A stretch of 64,000 nt of DNA from Pseudomonadota bacterium (GTDB taxonomy: Bacteria > Pseudomonadota > Gammaproteobacteria > Burkholderiales > Ferrovaceae): positions 1 to 64,000 of the forward strand of contig JAKABO010000003.1 in assembly GCA_021796835.1 (NCBI GenBank), in the 5' to 3' direction. The translations under genes were made by a program, and so were the position numbers. This document shows positions 25,940 through 34,154 of this stretch, piece after piece. A model generated the notes under the pieces. The model did no database searches. It had not been told where the DNA came from and saw only the letters and a program-made list of their open reading frames with translations. Position 1 is the first letter of the stretch, and each line of letters starts with the position of its first letter.

Positions 25940-28249
25940 TCACAGATTCCGGATACCCATTTTTGACGCTGTTTCGATCAATTGACCGAGTGCCAGACTA
26001 CCGTCGTTGCATGGAGCCCGCTGTGGCAGATATGCCTCGAATCCGGCAGCATTCAGTTGTCGTATCGCCAGTTCAGCCAGCAGTTTGTTCTGGAACACGC
26101 CGCCGGTCAAACCCACGGCCTCGAATGCCCTGCGGGTGTGGATGCGTTCTGCCTGAGCGACAATGGAATGCGCCAAACTCAGGTGGAACTGCATCGCGCG
26201 GTGTGCCACCGGCACCTCGTCGCGAAGCAGCGCATGCAGCAGCGATGTCCAGTCGGCGACGAGCAAACCCTGCCCGTCTTCATGAAGTGGCAAGTCTAGG
26301 GATTCAATTACCCCCATGGTCTGATCAAGGGTTGCAGCAGCTTCCAGCCGCATCGGCCCCTGTCCCTCATGAGTTGCCGTGTCGATCAGCCCAAGCAGGC
26401 AGGATGCGGCATCGAACAAGCGGCCCACCGCAGTAGTGAGCGGTGCATTCACGCCATGCTGCCACGCGCTTTTCAGCAGTAACGTATCGCGTCTTTCCGA
26501 CGGCCAGTCGAGTCCGCTCTCCCAACAGAGTGCGGCAGCCGAGCGCCACGGTTCGCGTCCGGCGCGTTCACCACCGGGCAGGCGGAACGGCTTGAAACTG
26601 ACAACGCGTTGCCACGCGCCTGGTTTGCCGTGCAGTGCTTCGCCCCCCCACAGAGTACCGTCCTCGCCAAGTCCCACGCCATCCCAGGTGAAGGTCAGCC
26701 AGGTTTTATCCAGCCCGCCCTCAAATGACAGCGCCGAGGCATGAGAGTGGTGATGCTGGACGCGCCGCAGCGGCAAGTCCTGTTTCGTCGCCCAGCGACT
26801 GCTTGCGTAGCCGGGGTGCGCGTCGCAGACGATGGCCTGGGCCACGACGCCGTATAGTTTCTGCAGGTCTTCGATCACCTGAGCGAAGATTTCCTGGCTG
26901 CGCGGCGTGTCGAGGTCGCCGATGTGCGGCGATAGTACTGCGCGGTTATTCCAGCCCAGTGCGATGGAATTTTTCATGTGGCCACCGACTGCCAGAAGCG
27001 GTTGCGGTAAGGTGTAGGGCAGATCGAATTCCAGCGGTGCGATGCCGCGCCCGGCACGCAACAGGCGCGGTTTGTTCGCGACCACGCGTACGACGCTGTC
27101 GTCCGCCGGGCGCGCGATCGGACGGTTGTGGTGCAAAAAGGCCTGTGCTACCTTGCCCAACCGCGCCTCGGCTTCGGCGTTATCGGTCAGCACCGGTTCG
27201 CCACTGAGATTGCCGGAAGTGGCGACCAGCGGCGATCCGAAATTTTCCAGCAAGAGATGATGCAACGGGCTGTAGGGCAGTATTGCGCCGATTTCGCGCA
27301 AACCCGGCGCAAGGGCATCCGGCAAGGTTGAATCCGCGTGCCGTGGAATCAGCACGATGGGGCGTGCGGCATGACACAGCGCGGCTTCAGTCGCCGGGTC
27401 GAGCAGCAACTCCTCGCGTACGCGCTGCAAACCGTCTTCCCCCTGCCACGGGAACATCACGGCCAGGGGCTTGTGCGGCCTGTGTTTGCTGGCGCGCAGT
27501 CGTGCGATGGCGGTGGGATTCAGCGCATCACACATCAGGTGATAGCCGCCTATGCCTTTCACCGCGACGGTTTCACCGCGATGCAAGGATTCGATGCACG
27601 CCTGCAATGCCGTATTGCCTTCGCTGCGTTCAGGCGCCGCGACGAAACTCAGTTGCGGTCCGCACGTCGGGCAGGCCAGTGGCTGAGCATGGAAACGACG
27701 GTCATGGGGGTCTTCATATTCCGCACGGCAACGCGGACATAACGGGAAATCCGCCATCGTTGTGTGAGTTCTGTCGTAAGGCATGGCGGTGATCAGCGTA
27801 TAGCGCGGCCCGCATTGCGTGCAGTTGATGAACGGATAGCGGTAACGCCTGTCGTCTGGATCCCGCATCTCGCGTCGGCAATCATCGCAAAGGGAATAAT
27901 CCGGCGGTATGTGTATGTCGGGTTGCGAAGCGATGGCGCTGGCCAGGATTTCAAAACTGCGCAAATCGCGAACCGGGATGAGTTGACAGTAAACGACGTG
28001 CGGTCGAGCCAATGGGGGGGCGCCTGAAATCAGGGCGGCGGCGAAGGCGTCCAGTGTGGCGGGTTCACCCTGCGCTTCCACCAGGACTTCGCCGGTGAGA
28101 TTCTGCACCACGCCCGTCAATTTGAGCTGTAGCGCCAGATTGAATACGAAGGCGCGATAGCCCACCCCCTGCACCCGACCGCCCATCAACCAGCGGCGGG
28201 CTTCACGGGAGACGGGTCGGGAAGAAAGAGGCTGGTCGACAGTGTTCAT
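25940..28249 (-). CDS. hypF: Carbamoyltransferase HypF
   Basis: 769 residues in the usual order: acylphosphatase (GGRVQGVGYRAFVFNLALQL), two Zn fingers (CDDCRREM with CTQCGPRYT; CPRCRAEY with CPTCGPQL), a YrdC-like domain (VAVKGIGGYHLMCDA, LVATSGNLSGEPVLTDN), and a Kae1-like domain (HHHSHASALSFE, LTGGVFQNKLLAELA). It makes carbamoyl-AMP from carbamoyl phosphate and hands the carbamoyl group to HypE. Full length for the family. Confidence 0.95.
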   Translation of the reverse strand: MNTVDQPLSSRPVSREARRWLMGGRVQGVGYRAFVFNLALQLKLTGVVQNLTGEVLVEAQGEPATLDAFAAALISGAPPLARPHVVYCQLIPVRDLRSFEILASAIASQPDIHIPPDYSLCDDCRREMRDPDDRRYRYPFINCTQCGPRYTLITAMPYDRTHTTMADFPLCPRCRAEYEDPHDRRFHAQPLACPTCGPQLSFVAAPERSEGNTALQACIESLHRGETVAVKGIGGYHLMCDALNPTAIARLRASKHRPHKPLAVMFPWQGEDGLQRVREELLLDPATEAALCHAARPIVLIPRHADSTLPDALAPGLREIGAILPYSPLHHLLLENFGSPLVATSGNLSGEPVLTDNAEAEARLGKVAQAFLHHNRPIARPADDSVVRVVANKPRLLRAGRGIAPLEFDLPYTLPQPLLAVGGHMKNSIALGWNNRAVLSPHIGDLDTPRSQEIFAQVIEDLQKLYGVVAQAIVCDAHPGYASSRWATKQDLPLRRVQHHHSHASALSFEGGLDKTWLTFTWDGVGLGEDGTLWGGEALHGKPGAWQRVVSFKPFRLPGGERAGREPWRSAAALCWESGLDWPSERRDTLLLKSAWQHGVNAPLTTAVGRLFDAASCLLGLIDTATHEGQGPMRLEAAATLDQTMGVIESLDLPLHEDGQGLLVADWTSLLHALLRDEVPVAHRAMQFHLSLAHSIVAQAERIHTRRAFEAVGLTGGVFQNKLLAELAIRQLNAAGFEAYLPQRAPCNDGSLALGQLIETASKMGIRNL

Positions 28250-28453
28250 GCAGGTTTCAGGGTGGAAAATCGCTCAAAAAGTGCTTGGGACGACAGAACC
28301 ATACAGCACGGGGCACACCAAGTCCCATTCTACCCCCAGACACAACGATTGGTGCGAACAGCAGGAACACGGGTTTTGCACGGCAGACCGGGGCAGGGAG
28401 TTGCCAATTTTTTCCTATGGGTTCAACATGAGCTGCCATGAGAGAGACTTGCC
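28250..28453. promoter_or_regulatory. Divergent intergenic region hypF / hypA
   Basis: About 200 bases between divergent starts must hold promoters for hypF-hypE and hypA-hypB. I could not pick out convincing -35/-10 pairs or a known operator. hypA has only a weak ribosome site (GAGAG about 10 bases upstream). Confidence 0.35.
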
Positions 28454-28795
28454 ATGCATGAAATATCGATCGCAGAGAGCGTGCTTCAGATCATCGAGGA
28501 TACGGCTCGGGCTGAGGGGTACGCAAGGGTCAAGGTGGTGTGGCTGGAGATCGGCCAGTTGGCTGGCGTGGAGGCAGAGTCGCTACGCTTCTGCTTCGAC
28601 GTGGTGGCGCGCGACAGTATTGCCCTGGACGCGCGCCTGGAAATCATCGAGACCGCCGGACTTGGCTGGTGCATGGAGTGCGCCTGCAACAGGGTGGTGA
28701 CCTCCCGTTATGAACCTTGCCCGGATTGCGGCAGTTTCCGGATGGAAGTGACGGGCGGCGACGAGATGAGAGTCAGGGAACTGGAGGTGGAGTGA
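28454..28795 (+). CDS. hypA: Hydrogenase nickel incorporation protein HypA
   Basis: 113 residues starting [16 protein letters not shown], where His2 binds nickel. The Zn site is formed by CMECAC and CPDCGSF. In place of the usual C-x2-C spacing the first pair is Cys-Met-Glu-Cys-Ala-Cys, still compatible with zinc. It works with HypB to give Ni to HoxH. Its TGA overlaps the hypB ATG. Confidence 0.93.
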   Translation: MHEISIAESVLQIIEDTARAEGYARVKVVWLEIGQLAGVEAESLRFCFDVVARDSIALDARLEIIETAGLGWCMECACNRVVTSRYEPCPDCGSFRMEVTGGDEMRVRELEVE

Positions 28796-29694
28796 TGTGT
28801 ACGACATGCGGATGCGGAAAGGGTCAAACACTCGTCGGAGGCCGCAGGCCAGGGGGTGGCCATGCTTTCGCCCGACAGCACAAACCCGGCAAGGAACTGC
28901 GCTATCGAGCACCTGAAGAGGGTGTGATACGGGCACCGGTGCGCGCCCCCGCTCTTTTCCCTGACACCCTCGATTTCGGGGCCGGACCGGCAGGTACGCA
29001 TGCCCCCGGCATGAGCCAGACACGCATGGTGAAAATCGAGCGCGACATCCTCGCCAAGAACAACGATTATGCCGATGAGAACCGTCGCTACTTTTCATCC
29101 CGAGGAATCTTTGCGCTCAATCTGGTGTCCAGTCCGGGATCTGGGAAAACCACGCTGCTGGTCAAAACCATCACTGCCTTGAATGGAATGCAGCCCCTTG
29201 CCGTCATCGAGGGCGACCAGCAGACCGACAACGATGCCGCGCGCATTCGTGCCACTGGCGCACCGGCGCTGCAGATCAATACCGGCAAGGGTTGTCATCT
29301 GGATGCGCACATGGTGGGGCAGGCCATGGGACGGCTGGCCCTGAAAAACGACAGTCTGTTGCTGATCGAGAATGTCGGGAATCTGGTTTGCCCGGCGGGT
29401 TTTGATCTGGGCGAAGCGCATAAGGTGGTGATGTTCTCGGTGACGGAGGGCGAGGATAAACCGCTCAAATATCCCGACATGTTTCGCGCCGCCGACCTGA
29501 TGCTGCTCAGCAAGTGCGACCTGTTGCCCCACCTTGATTTCGACGCCGACCTGGCCATGGCCAATGCGCGTCGCGTGAACCCGGACATTCAGGTAATCCG
29601 GGTTTCCGCAACCAGTGGTGAGGGTTTGGACGAGTGGCTGGAATGGATCAAGGCCGGTTGCCGCTTGTGTTCAATTGCGCGCGTTCACCCCTGA
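28795..29694 (+). CDS. hypB: Hydrogenase nickel incorporation GTPase HypB
   Basis: 299 residues. The N-terminal high-affinity metal motif CTTCGCGKG follows the initiator Met directly, so ATG 28795, overlapping the hypA stop, is the start. A short linker with a few His residues leads to the SIMIBI GTPase: [16 protein letters not shown] (P-loop), [29 protein letters not shown], and [10 protein letters not shown]. The His-rich storage tail of some HypB proteins is absent. It drives Ni delivery by GTP hydrolysis. Confidence 0.94.
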   Translation: MCTTCGCGKGQTLVGGRRPGGGHAFARQHKPGKELRYRAPEEGVIRAPVRAPALFPDTLDFGAGPAGTHAPGMSQTRMVKIERDILAKNNDYADENRRYFSSRGIFALNLVSSPGSGKTTLLVKTITALNGMQPLAVIEGDQQTDNDAARIRATGAPALQINTGKGCHLDAHMVGQAMGRLALKNDSLLLIENVGNLVCPAGFDLGEAHKVVMFSVTEGEDKPLKYPDMFRAADLMLLSKCDLLPHLDFDADLAMANARRVNPDIQVIRVSATSGEGLDEWLEWIKAGCRLCSIARVHP

Positions 29695-30138
29695 CGGGGG
29701 CACTCTCGCCCTTTCTACGGCAACGGTGGAGTACCCGCGTCAGGACGGCAACCTGGTACGCCGCCGATCCCGGTAATCCATTGCTGCTTCGCACCCGCCC
29801 GCGCACGATCAAAGTTGACACTTTTTGGCGCACCGGCCAGAATCTTTACGCCTTTGCCAAAGTGCTTCTGCGCTGCGGCACAATCGGTCGGCGCCAATGC
29901 ACCTGCCCACCCGATCTGGGCACTCGAGCGAATCCATGCAACAAGGTGAGGGGGATCAATTCGGACACCTGACCTCCGGTTAGATGTTTCGATGTCTTCC
30001 CGTTTTTCCCGGCGAGTGTTGACCACTTCCCCAACGGGTGTCATCATGCGCTCGACACGCTCGCCAGTCTGGCATCGAACACGCACGCACCGCAATCGAC
30101 CAAGAGCCTGGTTTGGATATCGCGGAATAGAGAATACC
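29695..30138. other. 444-base stretch without a supported gene
   Basis: Neither strand holds a frame I recognise. The minus-strand frame across 29715-30140 has no known motif and abuts a truncated gene, so it is more likely remnant DNA of a lost element than a gene. This is the junction between the hyp block and the accessory segment that ends at tRNA-Arg. Confidence 0.4.
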
Positions 30139-30756
30139 ATGGCCCTCGACTATGCTACTTTGGATACCTTGCGCAACCACCATCCGGCATGGAAATTGCT
30201 GCGCTCGGATCATGCCCCACTGGTGGCCAGTTTTTTACATCGGGTGTTCGTGTCGTCCAATGTTCGGGGAATGAATGCCGCTGATCTGGCCGAGATGCTG
30301 GAGGATAAACTCTACGGATTGCGCCAGCGATTCGGTGATACCGCCTTCCCCAAAAACGGGATGGATTATCTGAACGACTGGGCCAGCACCGAGAAAGGTT
30401 GGCTGCGCAAATATTACCGTCAGGGAACCGATGAACCGCAATTTGATCTGACATCGGCTACCGAAAAGGCCATTGCCTGGCTGGGGACACTCACCGAGCG
30501 TAGTTTCGTCGGCACTGAATCGCGTTTGATGACTCTGTTCGAACTGCTCCGGCAAATGAGTGCGGGTTCCGAAATCGATCCGGCCAAGCGCATCACTGAA
30601 TTGCACAAGCGTCGCGAGGAAATCGATGCCGAGATCGCACGCGTATTGTCGGGGGACGAGTTGAGGGATAACCGGATCCGTAATCACCTCCGGCTGGAAC
30701 AGGAAATGATCGACTATTCCCTGGTGGAAGCCGCTATAGTGGAAGAAACTGGCTGA
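30139..30756 (+). pseudogene. Wadjet JetA-like protein (DUF3375), C-terminally truncated
   Basis: From ATG 30139 about 175 residues match DUF3375, the JetA (MukF-like kleisin) part of type I Wadjet plasmid-defence systems: TLRNHHPAWKLLRSDHAPLV, ASFLHRVFVSSNVRGMN, KGWLRKYYRQGTDEPQFDL, and FVGTESRLMTLFELLRQM. Full JetA is about 480-500 residues; here homology fades after the heptad-like ITELHKRREEIDAEIARVLSGDE (coiled-coil start) and an unrelated 30-residue tail leads to a stop. jetB, jetC and jetD are not in the window. It is a relic, or at best a kleisin N-domain fragment. Confidence 0.75.
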
Positions 30757-30816
30757 GGCAGTTCGTCGCTTTGACACAAATGTGGGGGGTTGGTCAAGGT
30801 TCCGACTTCTTTTTCA

Positions 30817-31971
30817 TTACCAATCCTGTTCACTCCACCCCCTTACCCGACAAGATTCACGGTCATAGCTCTGGTGACCGCCATACACAATGACAGGAGG
30901 CAATGTCGCCTCTCCAACGAATTGCTGCCACTTGCGCACGGAAACCAGCCAATCGGAGGAGAATGTACTTCCCGATTTGATTTCAATGGCCTGTAGGCCC
31001 TGAGGCGTTTCATAGAGCACATCTACTTCATGACCGATATTGTCACGCCAAAAATACAAGTCATGCGGACGACCTGCATTGAACCGTTGTTTGACCAACT
31101 CGCTCACCACAAAAGTTTCAAACAGGGCGCCTCGTGAGGCATGAGTTTCAATCGCGGCAGCATGGCGAATACCCAATAACCAAGCCATCAGCCCGACATC
31201 CAAAAAATAAAGCTTGGGGGTTTTGACCAGGCGTTTGCCAAAATTGCGGTAATAGGGTGGCAAACGCATAACCAAATAACTGGCTTCAAGCACCGTAAGC
31301 CACTGCCGGGCAGTCACCGCTGAAATGCCGCAGTCGACACCCAACGCGGCAAGATTGAGCATCTGACCGGAACGCGCTGCACACATCTTCACAAACCGCT
31401 GAAACTGGGTCAGGTCACGTACCGCTATCAGTTGACGCACATCCCGTTCCAGATAGGTGGAGACATAGTTGGCAAACCAGTCCTCTGGTGCCAGATCACG
31501 ATCATACAAAGCCGGATACCCCCCGCAGTAGAGAGTCGTTTCCAGCGAGAGAGAAAGTTTTTCCGCATCGACCAATTCACTCCGAGACAAGGGCAACAAT
31601 TCAACCCGTCCCACTCGCCCTGCCAGAGACTGAGTCATACCCGACATCAACTCGAACTGAGCGGATCCTGTCAACACGAAGTTGCCCATGCGGCCCCGCT
31701 CATCCACCAATCCCTGTAACCATGACAGCAATGAGGGACAGCGTTGCACCTCATCCAGAATGGCGCCGTCACCTAATCGCTGTAAAAATCGTCGTGGATC
31801 ACTCTCGGCAAACTCAAGTTCATCCGGATTTTCCAGGGAAACATAGGTCTTGTCGCAAAAAACCGTCTTGGCCAAGGTGGTTTTTCCCGATTGGCGCGGT
31901 CCGGTCACAGCAATGACCGGAAAGCCTTTGGCCAGTCTTTTCAGGGTTTGAGCAGCTCGACGGGGAATCAT
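30817..31971 (-). CDS. AAA_14 / DUF4143 ATP-binding protein
   Basis: 384 residues. AAA_14 domain at the front with Walker A VTGPRQSGKTTLAK, Walker B-like GAILDEVQRCP, and sensor NFVLTGSAQFELM; then GRVGRVELLPLSRSEL. The C-terminal DUF4143 region includes TPKLYFLDVGLMAWLLG and the PD-(D/E)XK-like block LYFWRDNIGHEVDVLYE with EIKSG. This family is common in accessory DNA and its role is not established. It runs against the JetA fragment and is divergent from the Xre-RES pair. Confidence 0.85.
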   Translation of the reverse strand: MIPRRAAQTLKRLAKGFPVIAVTGPRQSGKTTLAKTVFCDKTYVSLENPDELEFAESDPRRFLQRLGDGAILDEVQRCPSLLSWLQGLVDERGRMGNFVLTGSAQFELMSGMTQSLAGRVGRVELLPLSRSELVDAEKLSLSLETTLYCGGYPALYDRDLAPEDWFANYVSTYLERDVRQLIAVRDLTQFQRFVKMCAARSGQMLNLAALGVDCGISAVTARQWLTVLEASYLVMRLPPYYRNFGKRLVKTPKLYFLDVGLMAWLLGIRHAAAIETHASRGALFETFVVSELVKQRFNAGRPHDLYFWRDNIGHEVDVLYETPQGLQAIEIKSGSTFSSDWLVSVRKWQQFVGEATLPPVIVYGGHQSYDRESCRVRGWSEQDW

Positions 31972-32099
31972 TTACAAAGAGAAGGTTGTAGTTTCGATTT
32001 GTAATACTAGGGCGAGCAGCAGAAAAACGCAACCATGACTCAAAATTTTCCCGCTATAGCCGCGTGTCGCGTGGCATTCTGTTTCTATGAAAACATAAA

Positions 32100-32128
32100 T
32101 TGTGCTATTCAAAACGATGCGCTATACT
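32100..32128 (+). promoter_or_regulatory. Sigma-70 promoter of the Xre-RES pair
   Basis: TTGTGC at 32100-32105 and TATACT at 32123-32128 are 17 bases apart. The antitoxin ATG is at 32164 with AAGGAG just upstream, leaving a short leader where autoregulation by the antitoxin would be expected. Confidence 0.55.
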
Positions 32129-32163
32129 CAAGCCTGTGTTCAACCCGTCACAAGGAGCCGACC

Positions 32164-32559
32164 ATGGAAGCAGTAGCCGAGCGTGAAGTGACCGCGTCAC
32201 AAGACCGTGGCGCCCTGGCCAAGATGGTCATGACTTTGCTGGATCACTGGAAGTTGAGCACCGAGGATCAGGCTGCATTGCTGGGCATTGCCACCAGCAA
32301 CCGAGCAGCGCTGTCAAACTACCGCAGCGGCAAACCGATAGGCACCAGCCGTGACCAGTACGAGCGCGTCAGGCACTTGTTGGGCATTCACAAGAACCTG
32401 CGTTTGTTGTTCCCGCAGAACCGCGACTTGGCCTACCGCTGGATGACCACCCGCAACAAAGCCTTTGACAACCTGACCCCGGTAGAGGTGGTCAGGGAGT
32501 GGGGTTTTGCGGGCTTGCTGATGGTGCGCGGCTACCTTGACCGCGCACGTGGTGTTTGA
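32164..32559 (+). CDS. Xre/MbcA/ParS-type antitoxin
   Basis: 131 residues. The N-terminal part is an HTH-like domain ([20 protein letters not shown]) and the C-terminal part is the toxin-binding DUF2384 domain ([31 protein letters not shown]). This is the Xre/ParS antitoxin class that pairs with RES toxins. AAGGAG 8 bases before ATG 32164 decides the start. It precedes its toxin by 21 bases. Confidence 0.9.
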   Translation: MEAVAEREVTASQDRGALAKMVMTLLDHWKLSTEDQAALLGIATSNRAALSNYRSGKPIGTSRDQYERVRHLLGIHKNLRLLFPQNRDLAYRWMTTRNKAFDNLTPVEVVREWGFAGLLMVRGYLDRARGV

Positions 32560-32580
32560 GCAACCCGAGCAAAGCCTCGA

Positions 32581-33297
32581 ATGAATTCCCTGTTTGCTCA
32601 ACTGACGCTGGCCGACGTACACCAGGACGTGGCTCGAAACATCGTGTCTTTGCGCGAGTCGCAGGATTTGTTTGATGATCTCACCGATGACCCGGCCGAG
32701 TGGCTGCTGGCGCAAAAGGTGGAGGACGAGGTCAAGCCTCCGCCCTACCGATCCAGGATGCCGATCATCGATCGGCCTTTTGAAGACGCCGATTGGTTCA
32801 ACGCGATCGTCTGGCCGTTCAAACATTGGCAGGCCAATCGGTTTTCTGATGGCTCCTATGGTGTCTGGTACGGATCAGAGTCGGTCGAGACAACGGTCTA
32901 TGAGTCAGCCTACCACTGGTATAGGGGTTTATTGAGCGACGCCGGGTTTGACCGACAAATCGTCATCGCCGAGCGCAAGGTGTACTGGGTGGCTTGCCAA
33001 GCTGCGCTACTCGATTTCCGAAATGCGGCGGAAGAACACCCCGACCTTTTGCACCCCTCGGACTATGTGTTTTGTCAGTCGGTGGGAACAAGGATTCATC
33101 GTGAGGGGCACCCCGGCATTTTGACGCCATCGGTACGACGGCCTCAGGGCGAAAACGTAGCCATCTTCAATGCTGCCGTGCTTTCCAACCCCCGGCACAA
33201 CTGCCAGCTGACCTACAGACTGGAGGGCAGGCAGATCGTGGTGGAGAAGCAGCCTGGAGCGGCATGGATCACCTTGGACGTGGCGAATTTTCTGTAG
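32581..33297 (+). CDS. RES-domain NAD+-degrading toxin
   Basis: 238 residues. The RES fold shows [23 protein letters not shown] with the conserved Arg, Tyr and Glu, then [23 protein letters not shown] (the Ser of the RES triad region) and [10 protein letters not shown]. Known family members (ParT, MbcT, Res) use up NAD+ or ADP-ribosylate a target. An N-terminal extension of about 90 residues precedes the domain. Intact pair with the upstream antitoxin. Confidence 0.88.
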   Translation: MNSLFAQLTLADVHQDVARNIVSLRESQDLFDDLTDDPAEWLLAQKVEDEVKPPPYRSRMPIIDRPFEDADWFNAIVWPFKHWQANRFSDGSYGVWYGSESVETTVYESAYHWYRGLLSDAGFDRQIVIAERKVYWVACQAALLDFRNAAEEHPDLLHPSDYVFCQSVGTRIHREGHPGILTPSVRRPQGENVAIFNAAVLSNPRHNCQLTYRLEGRQIVVEKQPGAAWITLDVANFL

Positions 33298-33380
33298 TTG
33301 CCGACTGTCGGGAGAAGTAGAACTACAACCAGTCATGAAGGTTCCCATCCCTGACAACATCTGTGGTGATGTTGTTTTTC

Positions 33381-33411
33381 TGGCGTGAATTATGGCGTGA
33401 TTTTGGCGTGA
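33381..33411. repeat. Three TGGCGTGA repeats spaced about one helical turn
   Basis: TGGCGTGA occurs at 33381-33388, 33393-33400 and 33404-33411, i.e. at 12- and 11-base steps. They lie in the 247 bases between the RES toxin and the 3' end of tRNA-Arg. Such phased repeats often bind a recombinase or replication/partition protein. No integrase gene remains nearby. Confidence 0.5.
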
Positions 33412-33544
33412 TTGGAAGCAAAAAATTTCCGATTGGAGCGGAAAAAACTGAACTGATATTTTTAAAAAGACTCTATAATCGATTGAAATTTCTAAAATTA
33501 TCCGACTGTGGCAGAAAAACCCGGAACTACTGAACAAAGTGCGG

Positions 33545-33843
33545 TGGCGCCCCCGACGGGAATCGAACCTGTAACTGCCCCTTCATCCCACTTCGGCTTT
33601 CGCCGCCGAAAATCCTTTCGTTCGTGGGCTGGACTTTACCTTGACCCTAATCCCGCACGGGGATGACAGGCCGCATCCGTCAAGTCTCTACACATTTTCC
33701 AGCGCTCTGGAACTTTGCTCGGTATTGCCTCGTGCCAGGCACAGGGGGTTCACCGACTTTGAATGCATTCACCGACCTCTTTCGACGACCGGTGCCCAAT
33801 GATGTTCAGGAGGGGGCTGTTATATCCATTTAACTACGGGGAC
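33545..33843 (-). tRNA. tRNA-Arg(CCU), interrupted by a group I intron
   Basis: On the minus strand the 5' exon (33843-33808, 36 nt) gives acceptor GTCCCCG, a D-arm GTTA...TAAC, and the anticodon strand GCCCC-CTCCT, ending after anticodon CCT. The 3' exon (33583-33545, 39 nt) starts AAGGGGC, closing the anticodon stem, then the T-arm with GGTTCGATTCC, acceptor CGGGGGC, discriminator G and an encoded CCA. Acceptor pairs are complete with one U-G. The spliced tRNA is 75 nt. A possible -10 box TAGAAT (minus strand, 33859-33854) lies just upstream. Confidence 0.92.
33584..33807 (-). ncRNA. Self-splicing group I intron (tRNA type, Azoarcus-like)
   Basis: The 224-nt insert follows a 5' exon ending in U and ends in G (omega-G), as group I rules demand. 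Core elements in order: AAAGTCGGTGAA; GGCAATACCGAGC (P4-P6 side, compare GGCAACGCCGAGCC in the Azoarcus tRNA-Ile intron); GTGTAGAGACTTGACGG (P7/P3); and AAGGTAAAGTCCA (P7 closing). P7 is GACTT with AAGTC where Azoarcus has GACTA with TAGTC, a compensatory change. No homing endonuclease frame exists. It should splice itself from the pre-tRNA using a guanosine cofactor. Confidence 0.88.
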
Positions 33844-34154
33844 ACGACTGCGCATTCTATCATCATCTTGCCTCTTTCACTGAACAGGGGGATCTTGCAT
33901 TGGACTCCGGGGCGAAAAATCAAAGGGATATTTACCCCTTTGATTGTTGTAAATATACAACAGAGCCCCCCGCTCAAAAGCACCGATCGGCATATGTGGC
34001 TGGCATCACAGGTGGAAAGTCTTTACACTGTGACGGAGTTCGGGGCTGTCTGAATAGCGGCGCCCGGTGGGGAGGGAATGAGCCAGAAACCAGTCACCAA
34101 TGGTCTGCTGGCGGTAGTCTTAGCGTCACAACAACCAAGTCATGGAGAGTACCT
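33844..34154 (+). promoter_or_regulatory. Leader of the ompA-like gene with two dyads
   Basis: This 311-base gap serves the tRNA promoter on one strand and the OmpA-family gene on the other. Two near-adjacent dyads stand out: TCAAAGGG (33920-33927) with CCCTTTGA (33936-33943), and GTTGTA (33946-33951) with TACAAC (33956-33961). They could be operators or RNA hairpins in a long leader. A sure promoter was not identified. Confidence 0.4.

Noticed and set aside
29715..30140. A 141-residue minus-strand frame in the gap after hypB
   Set aside because: No motif, no ribosome site and ill-matched composition; more likely residual DNA at the island junction. It could be a decayed mobile-element gene, but I cannot support one.
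33584..33807. Possible short ORF or IS inside the tRNA-Arg gene
   Set aside because: The insert has no coding frame and no inverted repeats; the conserved core blocks and splice-site rule show a group I intron instead.
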